Below, piece by piece: positions 1 to 13,337 of a stretch of DNA of 64,000 bases; position 1 is the stretch's first letter; each line of letters begins with the position of its first letter. Origin of the DNA: Paraescarpia echinospica (lineage: Eukaryota > Annelida > Polychaeta > Sabellida > Siboglinidae); contig CM034534.1 in the NCBI GenBank assembly GCA_020002185.1, positions 64,779,966 to 64,843,965 on the forward strand. Direction: 5' to 3'. The translations under genes and the position numbers were made by a program. Under the pieces are notes generated by a model, which saw only the letters and a list, made by a program, of their open reading frames with translations, ran no database searches and was not told the origin of the DNA.

Positions 1-2250
1 GTAGTTTTGACACCGCCACCAATGAATCTATCCCTTTCTTTCTAAGTTTAACCATTAAGCCACCACCACCTTCTTGACAAATGACACATTCGTCCATGTC
101 AGTGACCCGTTCCTGAAAAATATGTATGACTATTATCTAGGCAATATTCATAATATGCCTATGTGTACTATAATTATGGGTAATATGTTCAAGAACAGTT
201 GCTAACTTTACTTTATATAATTACTCAAACAGAGATTTTGGATCTAAAATGCTATCTTACTAACTCTGAATTTTTTACTGATAAATTTACCAAGATCTAC
301 CGTTACGCCTTGGCTACACAAGTATAAAGAATGTCATGTTTGGCTTTCCATACCACACATTTTCAAATCGCTCTAGCACAAATGCATAATAATCCGTAAC
401 AATAATTACATAAATTTATTATGCCTTTTTAACAATCTGTAAGCAAGTAATTAATACAATAACTGTCATATATTTAGAATATAGATCCAGTGTGTAAAAT
501 ATATTGAGGGGTTTACGAAAACGGTTTGTTCTATTAAGTACTACGCATTTTAGTGAAATTAATATATATGTGATATTATCGCTCGTGTTTGGATTTTAAA
601 ACATTGGCTTTCGATACACAATGGTAACATCTAATCTTGTGGCAAACACTTGATTTCTTATATTAGCGAGTTAATGGATACGTAAAATACAAATCAACAC
701 AAATATCCTAACCGTTAACTTGCTGGCCAGTGGAAGTCAGTGCGCCAAAACTCATTTGCATTTATGTATGGACAGCCAATAAAAAGGTTCCCCAGAGTTG
801 ATTTTGGTTGTTTTTTCTGGAAGTTCAGGAAACACTATTAGTCATCTTAAAATAAAAATTGGCTTTTTAACCAGTGTCCGGGTTTGGTAAAAAATGTGCT
901 GATTTCTACTGGACTATTAGCTGTTGTACTACAGGGGCGTTGTTCAATTGGCACTTCATCAGAAAAACTTCAGGACCCCAAGTAGTAGGCCCATCCTATA
1001 TATGCAACGTGTCACAGTTTATAACAAAAAGCACAATCTTGCCTAATTATGTGCTAATCGATCTGCCTAACTATTTGACCATAGCGTTCATTACATACTA
1101 TGTCAACAGACACGCACCTCTTGCGTAGCTGTAAAACACGCACTTTGTCATAGGATGTACCGTGTTGTTTTTGATGTCCCATGACGTCTACAACACTAGG
1201 CAAATAATCTGAAAACAATTGCATCAGGCGTACCTAAATGTTACAAGTTGTCATCCATGCCAGGGTTTATCCGTGACCTTTACGTGTCACAACCAGCCCG
1301 GATGACACTTTCTATTATGATTTTCTACTGTGTGGTGAGCTATTTTGTGAAAAGAGTGTTACGGCTTTTTCCATGCTTTTCAACGTATACTGTACATAAT
1401 AGGCATAATAGGACTACACAGATACATTTCACGTCAGCGCGGGTGGAATAACGAGGCACACATCCGTAGTAAATTGTAAATCAATATTATGACATGAATG
1501 CACAACACACACAAACATATTTTAATGTTTTAATTTGGTTTAGTCAGCGAGGGTGGTAAATATTTCAAAACCATCACTTACATACGTGACACACGGCAAT
1601 TATTTTTTTATATCAAAACTATCACAGTTCTTTTCCAAATACAAAAGTTATTGCCCCTGTCAGTGTTAATAGTGAGGAAGCTTAGCAACATTATTTGGAC
1701 ATGCCGGACAAAAGCACCGATTTTTTTTCTGACAATCTGAGTGCCATGACTTTTAATACATATATTGGAACCAAGTCACGTGACTTTGCTGGAGCCTGTT
1801 TCAGCTACTTAGAAGAAAATGGTAGAAGGAAACATTGAAAATAAAAATAAAAATTAAATACCCTGCTTTTCATGTAATTCGGCATATATATATACGTTGG
1901 CAAGCTCAACACAAATCTGCTATCGGCTTTTAATTCCGAGCCATATTGGGGTCACCAGAGGTCAATAAAAGGTCACATTGCTTCATTTTCTGCTTGTTTG
2001 AGCTAGTAAAATGTACAGTGAGGTAGCTTAGCAAAATTGAGGGACATTCCAGACAAAATATCTAACTGTGTTTCTAACACTTTATTAGTTCGTAGTCTTC
2101 TGTTTCCATTTGGCTCGTTAAAAATCTTTATTATTAAATTTATCACAAAGTAATGGGATAGCAAAATAGTTTCAATGATCTTGCTTAAACATTTAGTAAG
2201 AATAGCTTGTTTTGTCAGATCAACGTTTTTGTGAGTTCGGTTATGTGTCG
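1..2250. other. Intergenic stretch without recognisable genes
   Basis: This AT-rich stretch holds only short open frames without recognisable motifs. I see no convincing exon, repeat array or RNA gene in it. Confidence 0.5.
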
Positions 2251-2261
2251 CATTTGGTTAT

Positions 2262-3456
2262 ATGTTACAGTTGCAAAGCTCAGTGCATTTCCAGTGTGCC
2301 CTCTTGCACGAAAACCTTGCGCCATAGCCCCTCTCGCTATTGCACTCACACTTCACCAGTTCACTGCACGCGTTGGAGGCCATCGGTAGTGGGCTCCACG
2401 CAGGAAACCAGGTCTTGCTCTCTGTTTCGAATGTCCATCCCCATCCATCTGGAGTACAAGTTTACTGTTGGACGACTTCACATGTCGTCCATATTCCAGC
2501 ATGGTAGGCAACACGCCTCGAATGTTGTAGCAAAGCCTCCTGACTAGGTGGAATGTTCTCCATCGTTTTGTTCTTCTTGCAGAACAACTCTCTCCTTATC
2601 TCATTTACAGATTCCAGAGTGCTTGTCTTGTCATAGATAACGAATGTGAATCGCTCCAGTAGTTGGAAGTGTTTGGAGTCCACTGGCAATTGGGTGTGTG
2701 GGTTTCCTGCAATGTAGTTGAATGCCTGGGTAACCTAAGGGTAGGAATTCCCGGCTTTCCATGTTGACTTCTTCCCCTTTCTATGAAATGCTGACGCTGT
2801 ATTACATCCTGTAAAACTGTGGAAGAGGGGAAGGGCTGTAGACTTATCTTTCCCTAGCCCATGGCAGATGGCATTGATACGTAGGCACACGAAGTTCTTC
2901 CCAGTGCTAAAAGCAACCCAGATGTTTGCACGTGAATATTTTGCGACGATGGCGTGGAATTTGCCGATGAGGATTACGACTACATCAGTGTCCACAGTGT
3001 GCACCAAGCAGATGTTAAAACCATTCTCCGTGACACCTTGCAAGTGGATAAGTATTCTTGTATCCGCTTCCACGTGGTCACACTTCGACATGCAGTGGCT
3101 GGTGCCTCTGCTGACAACTTTGCTGCCAAATGTAATGAAGATCTGCTTGTCTTCTTTGCATTCGGCAGACACAACCTTGCTGGAAAGGAATGCAAATAGT
3201 TCTTGCTTATTGGTGGTGTCAAGCAGGAAATCTGCCCAGTTCCCTGGAACCTTAATATTTTGACCAGCAACTTCCTTCTGATGCCTTTGCCACGTTTCTC
3301 CCTGGTTGACTCTTTGATGCTGCAGGATACGTAAGTGTCCCAGACCACGTCAACTCTTGTAGATGTCTCCAACTGCTGCATGATGTGTGGAAGAATATTT
3401 AGCTTGCAATCAATGCCTGAAAACCCTCTCGTGAATCGCAAGTGATTTGTTGACAA
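2262..3456 (-). pseudogene. Decayed repeat-encoded protein with PIN/FEN-like motifs
   Basis: Read on the minus strand, several frames together give one protein. The order is a segment with VDVVWDTY (about 3350), a segment with VPGNWADFL (about 3240), then EADTRILIHLQ, VDTDVVVILIG, a FHSFTGCNTASAF block and GKKSTW (3100-2770), then a segment ending LLQHSRRVAYHAGIW (2480), and a Cys-rich tail (2370-2262). Frame changes near 3265, a stop near 2735 and another shift near 2450 show that it is not functional. The DTDVVVIL and TGCNTAS motifs resemble the acidic residues of PIN/FEN-type nucleases; this is inference. Proteins of this layout recur in many copies in invertebrate genomes, so I read it as a mobile-element-type family, possibly the same as the fragments at 13338 and 16662. 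Confidence 0.6.
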
Positions 3457-4850
3457 ATTTGGGGCACCCAGAAGTATCCCATTTTTGTTGTGAAGGAAGC
3501 ATGGAAGAATATTGAGAGTTATTAGTTATTTGTGTTGTAGAGACAAGCTTACACCTAGAAAACGTTTTGTGACAATACATGCTACGCCTCATTGACGTTT
3601 TTGGGTCGGACGTTGGTCAATGTTTAAGAAATATAACAACATACCATCTTTGCATATATACAGATTCATAACTAAGACAATTAGACCTGCCATATAACTC
3701 TGATTTGCACACTTGCATGTATATATACCAATTATACACAATAAGACCCAAATTTCAAACTGCCGTAACTCGAAAACTACTGGAGCTAGAACACTCAAAT
3801 GTCGGATTTTTGCTTTTGCTTTCTTACCAAAGACTTTCACCAAACTGATTTATTCAAAAATTTAAGAGATGAGAGCAAACAATTTCAGGAATTTTGTTTG
3901 GTTGTATTCACATGGCATGACCATATCTGTATCGTAAACACTCAATGTAACGAGGAGCAATACTGTGCCATATATTCGGTTAAACCAGTGGACACGCATT
4001 AACATCGCATAGTGTAAAATGAAGCCTGCCACCTAGAGAACATTTAGGCGGATAAATACACAAATTGCGCATTTACATATATAATTGTTACAATTTGCAT
4101 ACACATGCGGACCAGACGTTGTTTTGATACAGTGTCAAGCACTCCTTGCTGCCTTACAACGCTTCCTATTACCGTATCCACAGTTGCATCGTTTAAAGCT
4201 GTGTGCACTGTAAGCACAAAGAGAGACAGTTCAGTCTTTATAGTGTATACGAACTGTAAATGAGTTTGTTTTATATTCCGCTTTATTCCATCATTTGTGG
4301 AACGTGTAAAAGAAACTTTAGCATGGACTCCGCTTGAAGCAAACGAAGCCTATTCGACAGCTAAGAACGGTTCCCAACAAAATGTTTTCGGTCACCATGC
4401 CTTGATGACTATTTAATGTAATCAGGAACATAAGATGGTTGCGAGTGTGGATTAATAGTTAGCATCGTTAGATATCGGCTTAGCATCCGACTTGTGCCGT
4501 ACAAAGTTCAGTGGATGCATCACGAATTGAATTCGGTATTCTTTTCCGATTGTGTTAGCCAAGAGAATTTGAAATGTACAACTGGCAACGTTAATATGCA
4601 GGTGCAACCAGTGATGCGAGAACGAAATTCATATTGGGGTGAGGGGGCTAACGGAGCTTCAGCACCACTGAACAAATTTTTGCCGCCGCATATCTTCACA
4701 TCTTCCTTCACCTTGTAGCTGTCTTGGTTGGCTCGACAGTAACATCGGAAGATGGGAGGGGGGGGGGATGCTGTTGCAAATTTTTCGCCGCTGCACCTCC
4801 ACCGCTATAACTCAGCTTCTCCGCTGTCTCGGCTGTGAACTCATAACATA

Positions 4851-4883
4851 CACATTATGTGATGCATAGCATCACATAATGTG
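4851..4883. repeat. Perfect 14-bp-arm hairpin
   Basis: The arm CACATTATGTGATG is followed by a 5-base loop and its exact reverse complement. It may be an end or footprint of a small inverted-repeat element; no larger element boundary is visible. Confidence 0.7.
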
Positions 4884-5259
4884 CTTAATATTCATTTCAA
4901 ATCATCAAATAGTGAGAAAAAGAAAAATACATTTGTTACCATTTAATAATAATAATAACAATACTAATTCAATGTTTACACAATATGCGCATGCATGCCC
5001 AATAATTTACAAACGTCACTTTAATTACAAAAAAATTGCTTTATTTCTCGTTTTTAGTTGTTAGTATTTTGGCATGTATAGCAATTTGGGATTTTAATAT
5101 AACATCGTAGTTTGAGATGATGAATTGTTTAGTATACGTAATAAATCCATTCAGGGAATGAGTGCGAATTTTGTTTGTGATTAAATGTGTTGTTCAAAAC
5201 ATGAGCGATACTATATCTTATTATTCTTAGAAAATTCCGTGTTTACTCTGTCAGTGTGA

Positions 5260-5360
5260 ACAACAAACAAACAAACAAACAAACAAACAAACAAACAAAC
5301 AAACAAACAAACAAACAAACAAACAAAAAAACAAAAACAAACAAACAAACAAACAAACAC
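5260..5360. repeat. (ACAA)n microsatellite
   Basis: About 100 bases of ACAA units with two small interruptions near 5325-5335. Confidence 0.95.
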
Positions 5361-6607
5361 AACATACTCACTCACTCACGCATACGGACACGCACACACA
5401 CTCTTGTTTAAATGGGTGGTAATTATACAGAGCAAAGAATGACGTTGTAGCCGTATAATACGTTTCCGTGTCTTAATCAAAATAAACTATGTCTTAGTTA
5501 CTGCATTACGCGTTTCCGGATAATGGACGGTGCTAAGAGAATTTATGATTATAGACACGTGACTAATGCCTTGTCAGCAATTCGGGCAACCGACGAAGGT
5601 GTTCAATGATTGACGCAACATATAGCAATCAACATACTTCACGACGCGACATCGATACATTTCGATGCTCTCGCTTCCCTTGGTAGCAATTAGTATAACT
5701 AGATTTCAAAAGGTATTGTGGATCGTCACAGAATATACAGGTACTTGTTGGAGCATTGGTATCAGACGCGTCTTGAACAATCGTTGCGCTAACAACAACA
5801 AATATATTTTATAATTATGCAAGTAATTAAGAACATCAACGTTGCTTCTTGGAATGTCAAACCATTTCTGGAGACACATTTTCGATTGTTTAATGATGAA
5901 AGGTCCTGCATGTAGTTTAACAAAGGAGTGGGTTGTACACGAAAGACGCGCGGTCATAGTCTATTCCTTTATATTTGATGAGGTGACATATGCATATTTT
6001 TGTCATCTAAACGTGCAATTTACTACGTCTCTACTGTCTTACGTCTTACATGACAATGGTTACTTATGATTTAACTCGGTATATATTTGAGGATTTTTTG
6101 TTGTATCGCATTATACGTAACATATACCTTCTAGTTCAGAGATCTATAGCGATTTTGCTTGTAATACAAAATACAACTATCAATTATTTGAAGCATCTCA
6201 CTTAAATATATCCAAGAAAATACACATTGCACATGAAGTGAATTTACTTTGTCTGTTTGATTCATTACTTTACATTATATTGCGTTACGTATGGTGTATT
6301 TCTGAGAGGTTGTATTATACTAATCATTTTATATTTCTGTCACATTTTTTATTTTTGACTTCACCTATTATTCTCCCTCTGCAAGTTTATGATTCGTTGT
6401 GCATAACTCATATCATTGATAACACTTGACACTTTGTAAGCAAAAACATAGCCTGAATCAGAAAACGTTTTCTTGGTAATCAGGTTGGTTGTGTTTCCCT
6501 TATGGTTTAATTAGTAACAGTAATAAATATTTGCAGCGACTATCATAATGTCGGGTTTCAAGAGATGTTCTGGCAAAGTCATTTGGAATAATCTTATTAT
6601 TCGAAGA

Positions 6608-6765
6608 GTTCGTCATAATGAATATGCAGACAACGCAACTATGTCTCTACTCGTTGTTTTGTCTTCTCTTAGCAAGTACAATATGAGTTCGTCATAACGA
6701 ATATGCAGACAACGCAACTATTTCTCTACTCGTTGTTTTGTCTTCTCTTAGCAAGTACAATATAA
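6608..6765. repeat. 79-bp tandem duplication (two copies)
   Basis: A unit beginning GTTCGTCATAA at 6608 recurs at 6687 with very few differences. The right duplicate (about 54670) has only one copy, so the tandem arose after, or was lost since, the larger duplication. Confidence 0.85.
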
Positions 6766-6966
6766 TCCTTTGCTCGACTATTGTCTCCCTTTACTATCGT
6801 GTGATGTGGTTGATGAATCAAAATATTCCAGTTTGTGGTTCGCCTGCTTCTTAGTTTTATTTAGCCAAGCGACTCATAATAAGGACTTAATGGATGACAG
6901 CGTGAATATTGGAAGATTTATTAATGTGACATAACATTAATAAATTAATGATTTTGATGATTACCT

Positions 6967-7428
6967 GATTTTGCAAGGCATTAAAGAGAGCCATAAACCT
7001 GTTCGAATCTGGACGAAGAAAGGGTGTCCATGCCTTTCTATACCAACAAACTTCGGAGCGATAATTATTTATCGGGGGTATGGGGGTATGGGGGTGTAAA
7101 CTGGGAATGTATGGGACGCACACTGATTCGAAAACCAGCACAGTACAACATCATGTACACAGAATTAGTTATATTTTACCTACATCTGATTTTGCACGGC
7201 ATGCAAGAAAGCCATAATTTTTTCGAATCTGGACGAAGGGGCATCCATGCCTTTGTATAGCTACAAACTTCGGAGCGGTCATTATTTGTCGGGGTGTGTG
7301 GTGGGGGTGTGTAGACGGGGAATGTATGGGACACACACTGATTCGAAAACCAGCACAGTACAACATCATGTACACAGAATTAATTATATTTTACCTACAT
7401 CCAATATGCTCTGAAAAATGATCATATT
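6967..7428. repeat. 231-bp tandem duplication (two copies)
   Basis: A unit beginning GATTTTGCA at 6967 recurs at 7198, including the G-rich GGGGGTGT stretch and the AAAACCAGCACAGTACAACA string. The duplicate at about 54948 has one unit. Confidence 0.8.
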
Positions 7429-8714
7429 TCGTAATACAAAATATTCTATTGACACAACTCAGCACATTATAAATTGACCAATCCTCAAAACCCCCACATT
7501 ACATGCATTGAAACGTGAGCCCATTATTGTGTTTTCTGGACTACTGGTTCATTCGTGCAGCGCGAAGAAACTAGTCAGGATTAATCTTGCCCTCCCGTTA
7601 TGCCCTGTGTACCTTAGGCTTAGCCAAGCCGTCAGGTAGGGTAAGAACTCACTAAACATGACCTAGGATCCAATAATGTACACTGAAATCTGACCGAAAT
7701 TTGTATTACAAAATTCATTTGACATATTTCAGAACATTGTAAATTGACCAATCCCCAAAACTCCAACAATTATATGCGACCCACCCTCAATTTGTTTTTA
7801 TTAAGAATAGAGTCACCCGGTTCCTCTCAATCGAGGTTTATTCTTTAGAAAGTTTCACACTTTATAAGGAGTGTACAGTATGCAAAGAAAGGAATCGTGT
7901 TTTAAAATGAGATAGATATTTATCAATTACTACAATGTACTTAAGACTATGCCAACTATGTTGAAGGTATACTGTCCGCCAAAGTGTAAGCCGTAACAAC
8001 GGTCGCAATTTGAAGGCACCATCACAGGTGCATTTTCAAACAGTAAACAACGATGCTCACTTTACCACGGTCAACACAGCAAAATAGTATGTGAAGTTAC
8101 GGATAGTTATCGACGGAAGGAAAATTAATGCCAATAAAACCGTTATTCAAAAATGCTGAATAAATGCGACAATGTTTAACAAAATGTACAGAATTGTTTT
8201 TATTAAAAACGTTGTTAGTGTATAAAGCACTTTGCGTTGGTGCTAGCCGGTCACGTAGTTAAATCGTTTAACGCTCTGTGAGCTTGGAAAACAGTGAATC
8301 GATCCACTCGCTCAAGATTACGTGGAAGCTCAGTCATAGAAGACAGGGGAATGTTGCGAACAACGGTACGTAACTACGTCACGTCTTGTCATACGAAGGT
8401 TCTTACGATATTGTGGCTTCACTAGAACAAAATGTACGGATCAATAAGGAAACTCACTAACTTCCCTTTTGGGACTCAATACACACCGAAGTCCCTTTTT
8501 GGGTTAAAAATAACTGGATATATGTACCATAAATCATATTATTATCTTAGTTAGTTTCACTGGCATAAGGACGATACATTCCTTAAAAATGGTTGCGTTA
8601 AGCACGTTGACAATCCCCTTCGCCGACAGTTACGGTGACGACTTGGACTGCTCGCTTGGTTCAACACGTGGGAGTCCTCCCCGGCCACGTTCTTTTTCAA
8701 GATTCGTTTTAGTA

Positions 8715-8775
8715 TATATATATATATATGTATCTTCGTTTGGGGCGCACCCTGTTTCTTGTTCCTTCCCACAGT
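8715..8775 (-). mobile_element. RTE-type LINE 3' remnant
   Basis: About 60 bases match the 3' end of the LINE at 56165-59510 (shared strings CGTTTGGGG and CTGTTTCTTGTTCCTTC), with a short TA run at the tail. The rest of the element is absent from this copy of the duplication. Confidence 0.6.
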
Positions 8776-9419
8776 TATGAAAGTAGAGTTTGTTTTCGAA
8801 GTCTGCTTTCATCCATGCGAGCCACAGGATCTGTCGAACTGAAGTTGATTTGTATAAAAAGTTATTCCATGCTCGGCATGTTTGAGTATTTCTTTGTTTG
8901 TAATGTGGTCTCTCCATGGTGGATCTGAGGTGCTCACGGGAGTTTTTTTTTTATACAAGATTGCCATCGAAAGCATAACCCCAGATCAGATGTGAAAAAA
9001 AAACCAAAAAGTTGGCGTTTCGCGAGTTCTGCGATTATTAATCTATTTGTAAACCGTCTGTTATTTGTGTTTTAAGCATATTCCCAGTTGTAGCAGTTAC
9101 AATATCATTAGATAGTGTGTTTTATTTTTACAACTGTGCGGCACTCTATGAGAATGTCTACTTTCTTATATCCAACGTACACTCTTCCTTGACTTACGCA
9201 ACTTCAAGTCCTCTAATTTGCTTAATATTCTATAAATGTGCTACCTTTTTATCATTCTGTATCTTAGAACTCTTATTCTCCTCATGTCTAGTGTTGGGAA
9301 AATACATTCTATCAGCCATGTTCGTAACTAAGACCTCAGAATTCTAGAATATAGAAGAAGAAGTTCTCATCGGTTTGTCTACACATGCTATGTCCTTCTT
9401 ACAATATGGCATCCAGTTT

Positions 9420-9481
9420 ATGTGTGTGAGTGTGTGAGTGTGTGAGTGTGTGAATGTGTGAGTGTGTGAGTGTGTGAGTGT

Positions 9482-9516
<35 letters not shown>

Positions 9517-9517
9517 C
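9420..9517. repeat. (GTGTGA)n/(GT)n microsatellite
   Basis: An imperfect GTGTGAGT run passes into pure GT. The right duplicate (about 60070) has only a short GT stretch. Confidence 0.9.
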
Positions 9518-9599
9518 AATATTTTGAAATGGGCCCAACTATTGTTTAACACATATATTCATAATTATATATGTTTCTCTGTATGCTACGTAGATGTTA

Positions 9600-10110
9600 G
9601 ACTGGGGAGATCAACCCCCAATATCTTAGTGGGGGGGTGGGGGTGGAGATGGACTCATTCTCCAAATAAGCGCAATAGCTCAGTGACGCAGCGGTATTAG
9701 CTTCGGCCTCTAGCCTGAGAGAACCCGGGTTCGAATATTGTGCAGCGGTGTCGAACCTTGGGCAACTTCGTTTACTCTACATGGCTTCAGTTCACTCAAC
9801 TGTGTGAATGAGTACCTAGCTACAGACAGTGGTGGATATTTGTGTTCAAATAGTCTTCGCGCATTAACGGCTGAATTCTTCCCAGATAAGTCGAGATGGG
9901 TCTGCCAGGGAATAAAGCGCAAAGGACTGGATACTGCGCTATATAAGAACTTACTTTTAGTTTACTTTTTTTACAACTATTTTGCAACGCTAGGATGCAG
10001 TTGGAGGTTTTTGTTCGCCTCAAGGCGGGTTCAGTTGAATTGTTTTGTGAGCATTAGCCCCTGAAGATTCACCACGTTTAGACGCATTATATTCCTCCTA
10101 ATAACGCTAA
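9600..10110 (+). repeat. GCCTC-subrepeat family copy (split by a SINE)
   Basis: A copy of a dispersed repeat with a G-rich start (GTGGGGGGGTGGGG), a body with GATGCAGTTGGAGGTTTTTG and GCCTC, and an end near the ATTCACCACGTT string. Other copies are at 60170-60400, 16205-16530 and, inverted, 45640-45905. A SINE interrupts this copy. Confidence 0.6.
9668..9983 (+). mobile_element. tRNA-derived SINE
   Basis: The 5' end has a tRNA-like A box (ATAGCTCAGTGACGCAGCGG, about 9673) and B box (GGTTCGAAT, about 9729). The 3' part contains GCGCTATATAAGA and a T-rich tail, as in many animal tRNA-derived SINEs. The duplicated locus at about 60225 lacks it, giving an empty site. The flanks TCCAAATAA and ACAACTATT look like an imperfect target-site duplication. 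Confidence 0.75.
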
Positions 10111-10729
10111 CTCCCTAAGTCCATATATGTTATGGTTATAACTAGAATAATATCACCCATTTTATATCTTCATCCACGGTACTAATTCATGTATATAAAC
10201 ACTCAATTTCCAAAAATTTAATAAACTTAAATATTGCTCACGATTTGTTATTGATACTATGTTCCCTATCGTACCAACAAAATGTATGATTCATCTGCCG
10301 TTTTGCTAAATAAAACGAAGAAAAAGGGAAGCCCAAACCAATTATTTTTATTGTTGGCCACATCGCACGATAGTGGAGGAAGAACGTATTCCTAAAGACG
10401 GATACCAAATGTGTCTTATGAACGTTGCATTCAAGTGACATTGCGGCAGTGGACGCTCATTCACGACGACACGCACATCTAAACAGTCTTCTACAGGATT
10501 TGTTAATTAAAATCTCATTACCGGAATGTACCATAGTAATACTGCGGTATCCACTGAACTTCATTGTATTACTACAACAAATACAGGTGTTGTTAATACA
10601 CCGCTTGCGAGTTTATGCTTGGTACATATAGTGATATCATTCACCAGTAATACACGTCTATAAATTACTAAGTAGATGTCAGTCGGGTAGGAGGGTAGAA
10701 AACTCCACTGCATAATATTGCAACTTAAA

Positions 10730-11460
10730 GGAAAACTAAAGCCAATGCTTTGGTGTTAAGCACCTTAAAGAGTTAACACAAACTAACCATTTGTATTTAA
10801 AATCAACATTTTCAGTTCAGTGGTTTACTCAGAATGTAGTCTTAAAGTGGAAGATTCTAACGAAATCTGCGATAACATGAAGACTGCCATCTTACTGATG
10901 ACGCGTTGACTTGGCCGAAAGCAACCAATAAACGAGCAGCATTATTTTTGTTGTGTACATCACACTGTCTAGAGTAGTTGGTTCAGTTGTAAATACTCTT
11001 CAAGGCATGCGGTTCGTTATATTAAAGTAAGTTCGGCTTGCAATGAAAACATGACTTGCAATGTGCCATACTATTCTGCATACGGCTGTAGCAATAGTAC
11101 AGGAAGGATAATGAGCGGTGTTTTTTGTTTCCCATTGAATCGACCAGATTTATAACTGCTGACGGGCTGGTTGGAAGTGTCTTGGAAGTCCTCCAAATAT
11201 AATACACTTTGTTCGGCTAATTTTGAAGATTCGTGCTTTGAAGTATATGTATATCATCAGTTAATGGGACAAGATCCGACAAAATGTCGCCAACGTCGAT
11301 TTTGAAGCCTAGAGCAGTGCCGACGATATTTAGTTCTAGGACCTCCGCCGTCGAAGCGACGCATATTTTCGGTCAAACGCGCCGAGAAATAAGATCGCAA
11401 GAACGTTATTTCTACGACGTACTCAATATCGAATTATAATATTGTGCCATTTGAGATGTA
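10730..11460. other. Mostly non-coding; one THAP-like fragment
   Basis: Apart from the THAP-like stretch at 11051-11150 I recognise nothing. The sequence is unique within the window. Confidence 0.4.
11051..11150 (+). pseudogene. THAP-like zinc-finger fragment
   Basis: A plus-strand reading starting at an ATG gives about 33 residues with SAYGCSNS followed by GVFCFPLNRPDL, resembling the N-terminal C-x(2-4)-C and FP part of THAP DNA-binding domains. The frame then stops and the C2H half is not seen. THAP domains occur in P-element-like transposases and host factors, and this short match does not separate them. Confidence 0.35.
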
Positions 11461-11467
11461 ATAAGAT

Positions 11468-12165
11468 ATGCAGGAGGCAAGCGTCCTAGTTCCAACGGCT
11501 GTGCAACGTGTCGTGTTCGACAGTCTCCACGGCTTGGCACATCCAGGAATAAAGGTCGGCTTGGCGCTCGTCAAACGTTCATATTGGTGGCAAGGCATGG
11601 GGAAAGATGTCACTAAATGGACCAAATCATGCGAGGCATGTCAGAAAGCGAAAGTCTAAGTGCATACGAAAACGCCGTTTGAACGGTTACCAGCACCGAC
11701 CATGCGATTCAGTCATATCCACGTCGATCTCGTAGGCCCACTGACCCCAGCGTGTGAAGGGAAGAACACCTTGCTCACTGTGATCGACAGATAGACGGCC
11801 TGACCGGAAGCGTTTCCAATGACAATGTACGGAGAGGCGGCGAACGCAAAAGCTTGTGATAAAGTGTTGGTACGTCAATGGATCGCCAGATGGGGCGTCC
11901 GCGACATCATTACGTCAGACCGGGGATCGCAGTTCGTCTCTGATTTGTGGCGGGAGATTTGCCATTTGATGAGAATTACCCGCGACCCAACTACCAGTTA
12001 TCATACGCAACACATCTAGAGAAAGACCGGCGAGACGGTGGAGAGACGAACTAGACGAACAGTGGAAGGGCACAATCTGGCAGAGGATAGCGCAAGACAG
12101 GCGCTGATTTGGAAACGACATGCTGAGGCCTTCACCCAACCACGGGACACCACGGCTGCACAGTG
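11468..12165 (+). pseudogene. Gypsy-type integrase remnant
   Basis: The translation shows the zinc-binding H2C2 segment (HGLAHPG ... CEACQKAK), the first catalytic Asp in HVDLVGPL and the second in ITSDRGSQF, in the order expected for Ty3/Gypsy integrase. Stops occur after AKV, within the core (near 11790) and after the second Asp region (12019). The catalytic Glu block is not found. No LTRs or upstream pol were found, so this is an isolated dead fragment. Confidence 0.8.
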
Positions 12166-12169
12166 ATGA

Positions 12170-13270
12170 TGTTGATGGCAGCTAGAATATGGTGGTTTTT
12201 GATATAAAAATACTCAAATTGTGTTTCTTCCATATTCCAGTAGCTTAATATGTATGTTTACTATAAATTAATTAAGGTACCTCTAATAACAATTACGTAT
12301 CTCTAAATCACTTTTATTCATGGATAATATAACAGGCGTAGTAAAATGTATCATGTGTTCCAAGTTATCCGGAGATCATTAAAACCATATTGCATGACAT
12401 ATATGTTGTTCAAAGACGAAATTAGATTATATTTTTATGTCTGACCGGGTGACACGTCATGGTGCAGACATGTATGTATAATACTTGCATGTAGTCCAAT
12501 GACTCATTATTTAGTGTACATATATAATGCATAAGTTACATTACGAGGGCAGATTACGGGCATAGAACTTATAACTAATAGATAAAACATATACTTGATA
12601 CGTGAAATAAATGTCTCGCATACATGCATGCCAATATATGTGTACCCGACATATGCAGCTTCGCATGAGCAGTGGGACACGAGAATGCAGCTGGAGGTAC
12701 TTAAAGCTGAAATTCTCCTTAACTTATTTCAGAACTCAAACGTTTGCATGTATATGGATGCCATTCTTCTAGACAACATACATTAGTACAGTCTGAAGGT
12801 ATGTCCCCATGCACCCAGTGGATTTCTAAGTGAAACTTACTTTGTTTGCAACCCTGAAGGTGTCTAGTTAACATATTTGGATGTTCCCATTTCCAAGTAA
12901 TGTCCGAAGGGGTCAGTTTGGCGGCCATCCTGAATTTTGTCACGCGCGACTGGTAAAATCAAGGATACACATAACTTTTGAACCGTTCATCGTACACACA
13001 AATGAACCCACTTTTTCGTGTAATTGTGGCATGAGAAATCCCCTGAGTTGGTTATTTTGACGATTCAACGATATTTATTGCCTCAAAATACACAGTACCA
13101 TATTTTCATGCTGAAATCGAGTCAAATACTAAGTTAAGGATAGGTAAGCACTGACTCAACATTATATACCACTACAAGGCAGAAAATTGGCTAATTATGA
13201 GTCCAAGAAGAAAGGAAACTACTCGAAAATTACCCACTACGATCAGTATCTACATCAACTCAAATCAATC
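12170..13270. other. Intergenic stretch without recognisable features
   Basis: AT-rich, with short open frames only. Nothing is identified. Confidence 0.45.
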
Positions 13271-13337
13271 TCCTGATCATATTCCTTTCCCCCTTCTCCT
13301 CAGAAGCTTTCTCATTTTCTGATCTATTTCCACAACA

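Larger units (their letters stand above)
3600..6015. other. Intergenic stretch; hairpin and (ACAA)n only
   Basis: No gene is recognisable here. The stretch contains a perfect short hairpin at 4851-4883 and an (ACAA)n run at about 5260-5360. Short open frames show no domain motifs. Confidence 0.45.
6015..10730. repeat. Left copy of a long direct duplication
   Basis: The sequence is collinear with 54085-61575 in the same orientation, recognisable by many shared non-coding strings (for example around 6080 and 54150, 7660 and 55380, 10140 and 60430). Relative to the right copy it carries two local tandem duplications (79 bp at 6608, 231 bp at 6967) and a SINE at about 9668-9983, and keeps only about 60 bp of the RTE-type LINE at 8715-8775. 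No gene is recognised inside. It could be a segmental duplication or two copies of a large dispersed repeat. Confidence 0.8.

Noticed and set aside
9668..9740. tRNA gene
   Set aside because: The A and B boxes are present, but a cloverleaf with a proper acceptor stem is not; the 3' part and empty-site comparison show a SINE.
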